Of a stretch of DNA of 64,000 bases, positions 62,909 to 64,000 are shown in pieces. Origin of the DNA: Otis tarda (Eukaryota > Chordata > Aves > Otidiformes > Otididae). Both the position numbers and the translations under genes were made by a program. How positions within the stretch are numbered: the stretch's first letter is position 1; every line of letters begins with the position of its first letter. The DNA is taken from positions 22,298,871 through 22,362,870 of the forward strand of contig CM048557.1 in assembly GCA_026413225.1 (NCBI GenBank). Direction: 5' to 3'. The notes below the pieces were generated by a model. It ran no database searches. It worked only from the letters and a program-made list of their open reading frames with translations, and was not told where the DNA came from.

Positions 62909-64000
62909 TTTTAGTACACGCCCACTTTGGTGCCAGATATAGGGTAGCTAAGATTTGAGTTGGATAAATGGCCATCCAAAATTCCTTACAGCCAAATTTC
63001 ATAGGTCATGCACTTGAAATAAGTCTCATATGATACCTCTTGTTCTATAGTCCTGGTATGAATCCAAGACACAAAGATGTTTAGGAGAAACTGTGGTTGT
63101 GGGAAGGAGAAGTGAAGCCTATCCAAACATTTGGAAAATGTACAGATTGTATTTTTGTTGTAAACTTTAAAAGCCTGTGATGTGGTTTCTGTTTTTTCCC
63201 CAGCTTTGATTTTCCCACATTAATAATTTTACTCATCAATTTGTTTTCCTTTGTCCTTCACTCAGCAGAAGCTTCATAAACCCTTTGCTGTTTATAGTTT
63301 CGGTATTTGTTGCAAGGTGAGGAAAATTGCTGCTCTTAGATCACAAAACGACACAAGTGCTGGGTATACATTTATCAGTTAGGGCCTCAGGTTTCCAAGC
63401 CAGAGCTGTGGAGCCTGTTCTTCACATGGGGCTCCTAAATAGATGTTGAAATTAGTGCTAAACCCATAATATGGCTGTTCACATGCTTGAATATCTGTAG
63501 GCTCATTATGGAATTAAAAAAAAAAATTCATGCAGGCAATGAGAGCTCTAAGGGCAGGGTGAGTACCTCATGTGCTTAGCACTGCATAGGTGCTTGGTAA
63601 GAGACCAAGAGAGTTTGCAGTTCAATATCTGTATTTCCTGGAGGCTTGTGTATTTCAACTGGAAGCTTATCATCTCAATATGTACACTTTTAATTCACAT
63701 AATTCTTTTAAAGCAGTCCTCCAAAACTCAGCTCTGCTGAAATTCAGTTCATTGAACATTCAGTTCATTGGTGTTACAGCAGGGAAGAATTTTTCAGAAA
63801 CAGATTTGAAACAGCCCAGCAAGTCTGCAGTGAAACTTTAACTTTTTTTTGATGCTCTAGGGAGAGATTAATTCTCCTCAATCACTTTTGATTTACCTAC
63901 AGCATAAAGGGAACTGCAGACACTTTAATAGCTGAATTGAAAGGTTGTTGAGTCACCATTATATCTCTGTGGTCTTTGTTCACTTGCTATTTTGCAGCTG
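62909..64000. other. Noncoding DNA at the window end
   Basis: There is a direct repeat of ATTCAGTTCATTG at 63742..63754 and 63758..63770 and a short A tract near 63516..63525. No gene is supported. Confidence 0.45.

Noticed and set aside
1-64000. CRISPR arrays, operons, riboswitches or prokaryotic systems
   Set aside because: CR1 LINEs, CpG islands and an intronless vertebrate kinase gene show this is bird nuclear DNA. No regularly spaced repeats or bacterial gene organisation were seen.

Overview
The window looks like a stretch of a bird nuclear genome, roughly 64 kb around one recognisable protein gene. Three things point to a bird. It carries several 5'-truncated CR1 (chicken repeat 1) LINE copies ending in the ATTCTATG-type tail. 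It carries an avian-type endogenous retrovirus LTR with GC-rich internal repeats. It also has a vertebrate gene pattern of GC-rich CpG islands in AT-richer, intron- or intergene-like DNA. I cannot name the species from the sequence.

The one confident gene is FJX1 (four-jointed box kinase 1), an intronless gene on the + strand at 21458..22753 (431 codons plus stop). It lies inside a CpG island of about 2.9 kb (about 20040..22960). The island holds a TATA-like CTTTAAG box, GC boxes, an E-box and a 23-codon upstream ORF that ends 12 bases before the main ATG. A 3' UTR of about 1 kb follows, with an AGTAAA signal at 23713 and a possible distal AATAAA at 24405. The product is expected to be a Golgi type II membrane kinase that acts on Fat/Dachsous-type cadherins.

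A second, smaller CpG island (about 39330..39620) looks like a promoter for a gene whose exons I cannot identify. It shares an exact 16-base motif with the FJX1 core promoter. In mammals TRIM44 lies downstream of FJX1 on the same strand, but no TRIM44-like acidic or zinc-finger coding sequence is visible here.

Repeats: six CR1 fragments (3408..4198 +, 12745..12914 +, 19062..20000 -, 27984..29130 -, 57531..57836 -, 62793..62908 +), in two 3'-tail sequence classes. There is one ERV LTR-type element (58544..59243), two older degenerate repeats with inverted or hammerhead-like structure (787..880 and about 4283..4320), a perfect 16-bp-stem hairpin (15162..15202), and assorted poly-T, G/T and tetranucleotide tracts. 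The remaining sequence has no coding region I can support. Three AT-rich blocks (8150..8530, 18360..18620, 44225..44325) have the look of conserved regulatory elements, which is inference only. I found no CRISPR array, operon or new multi-gene system.
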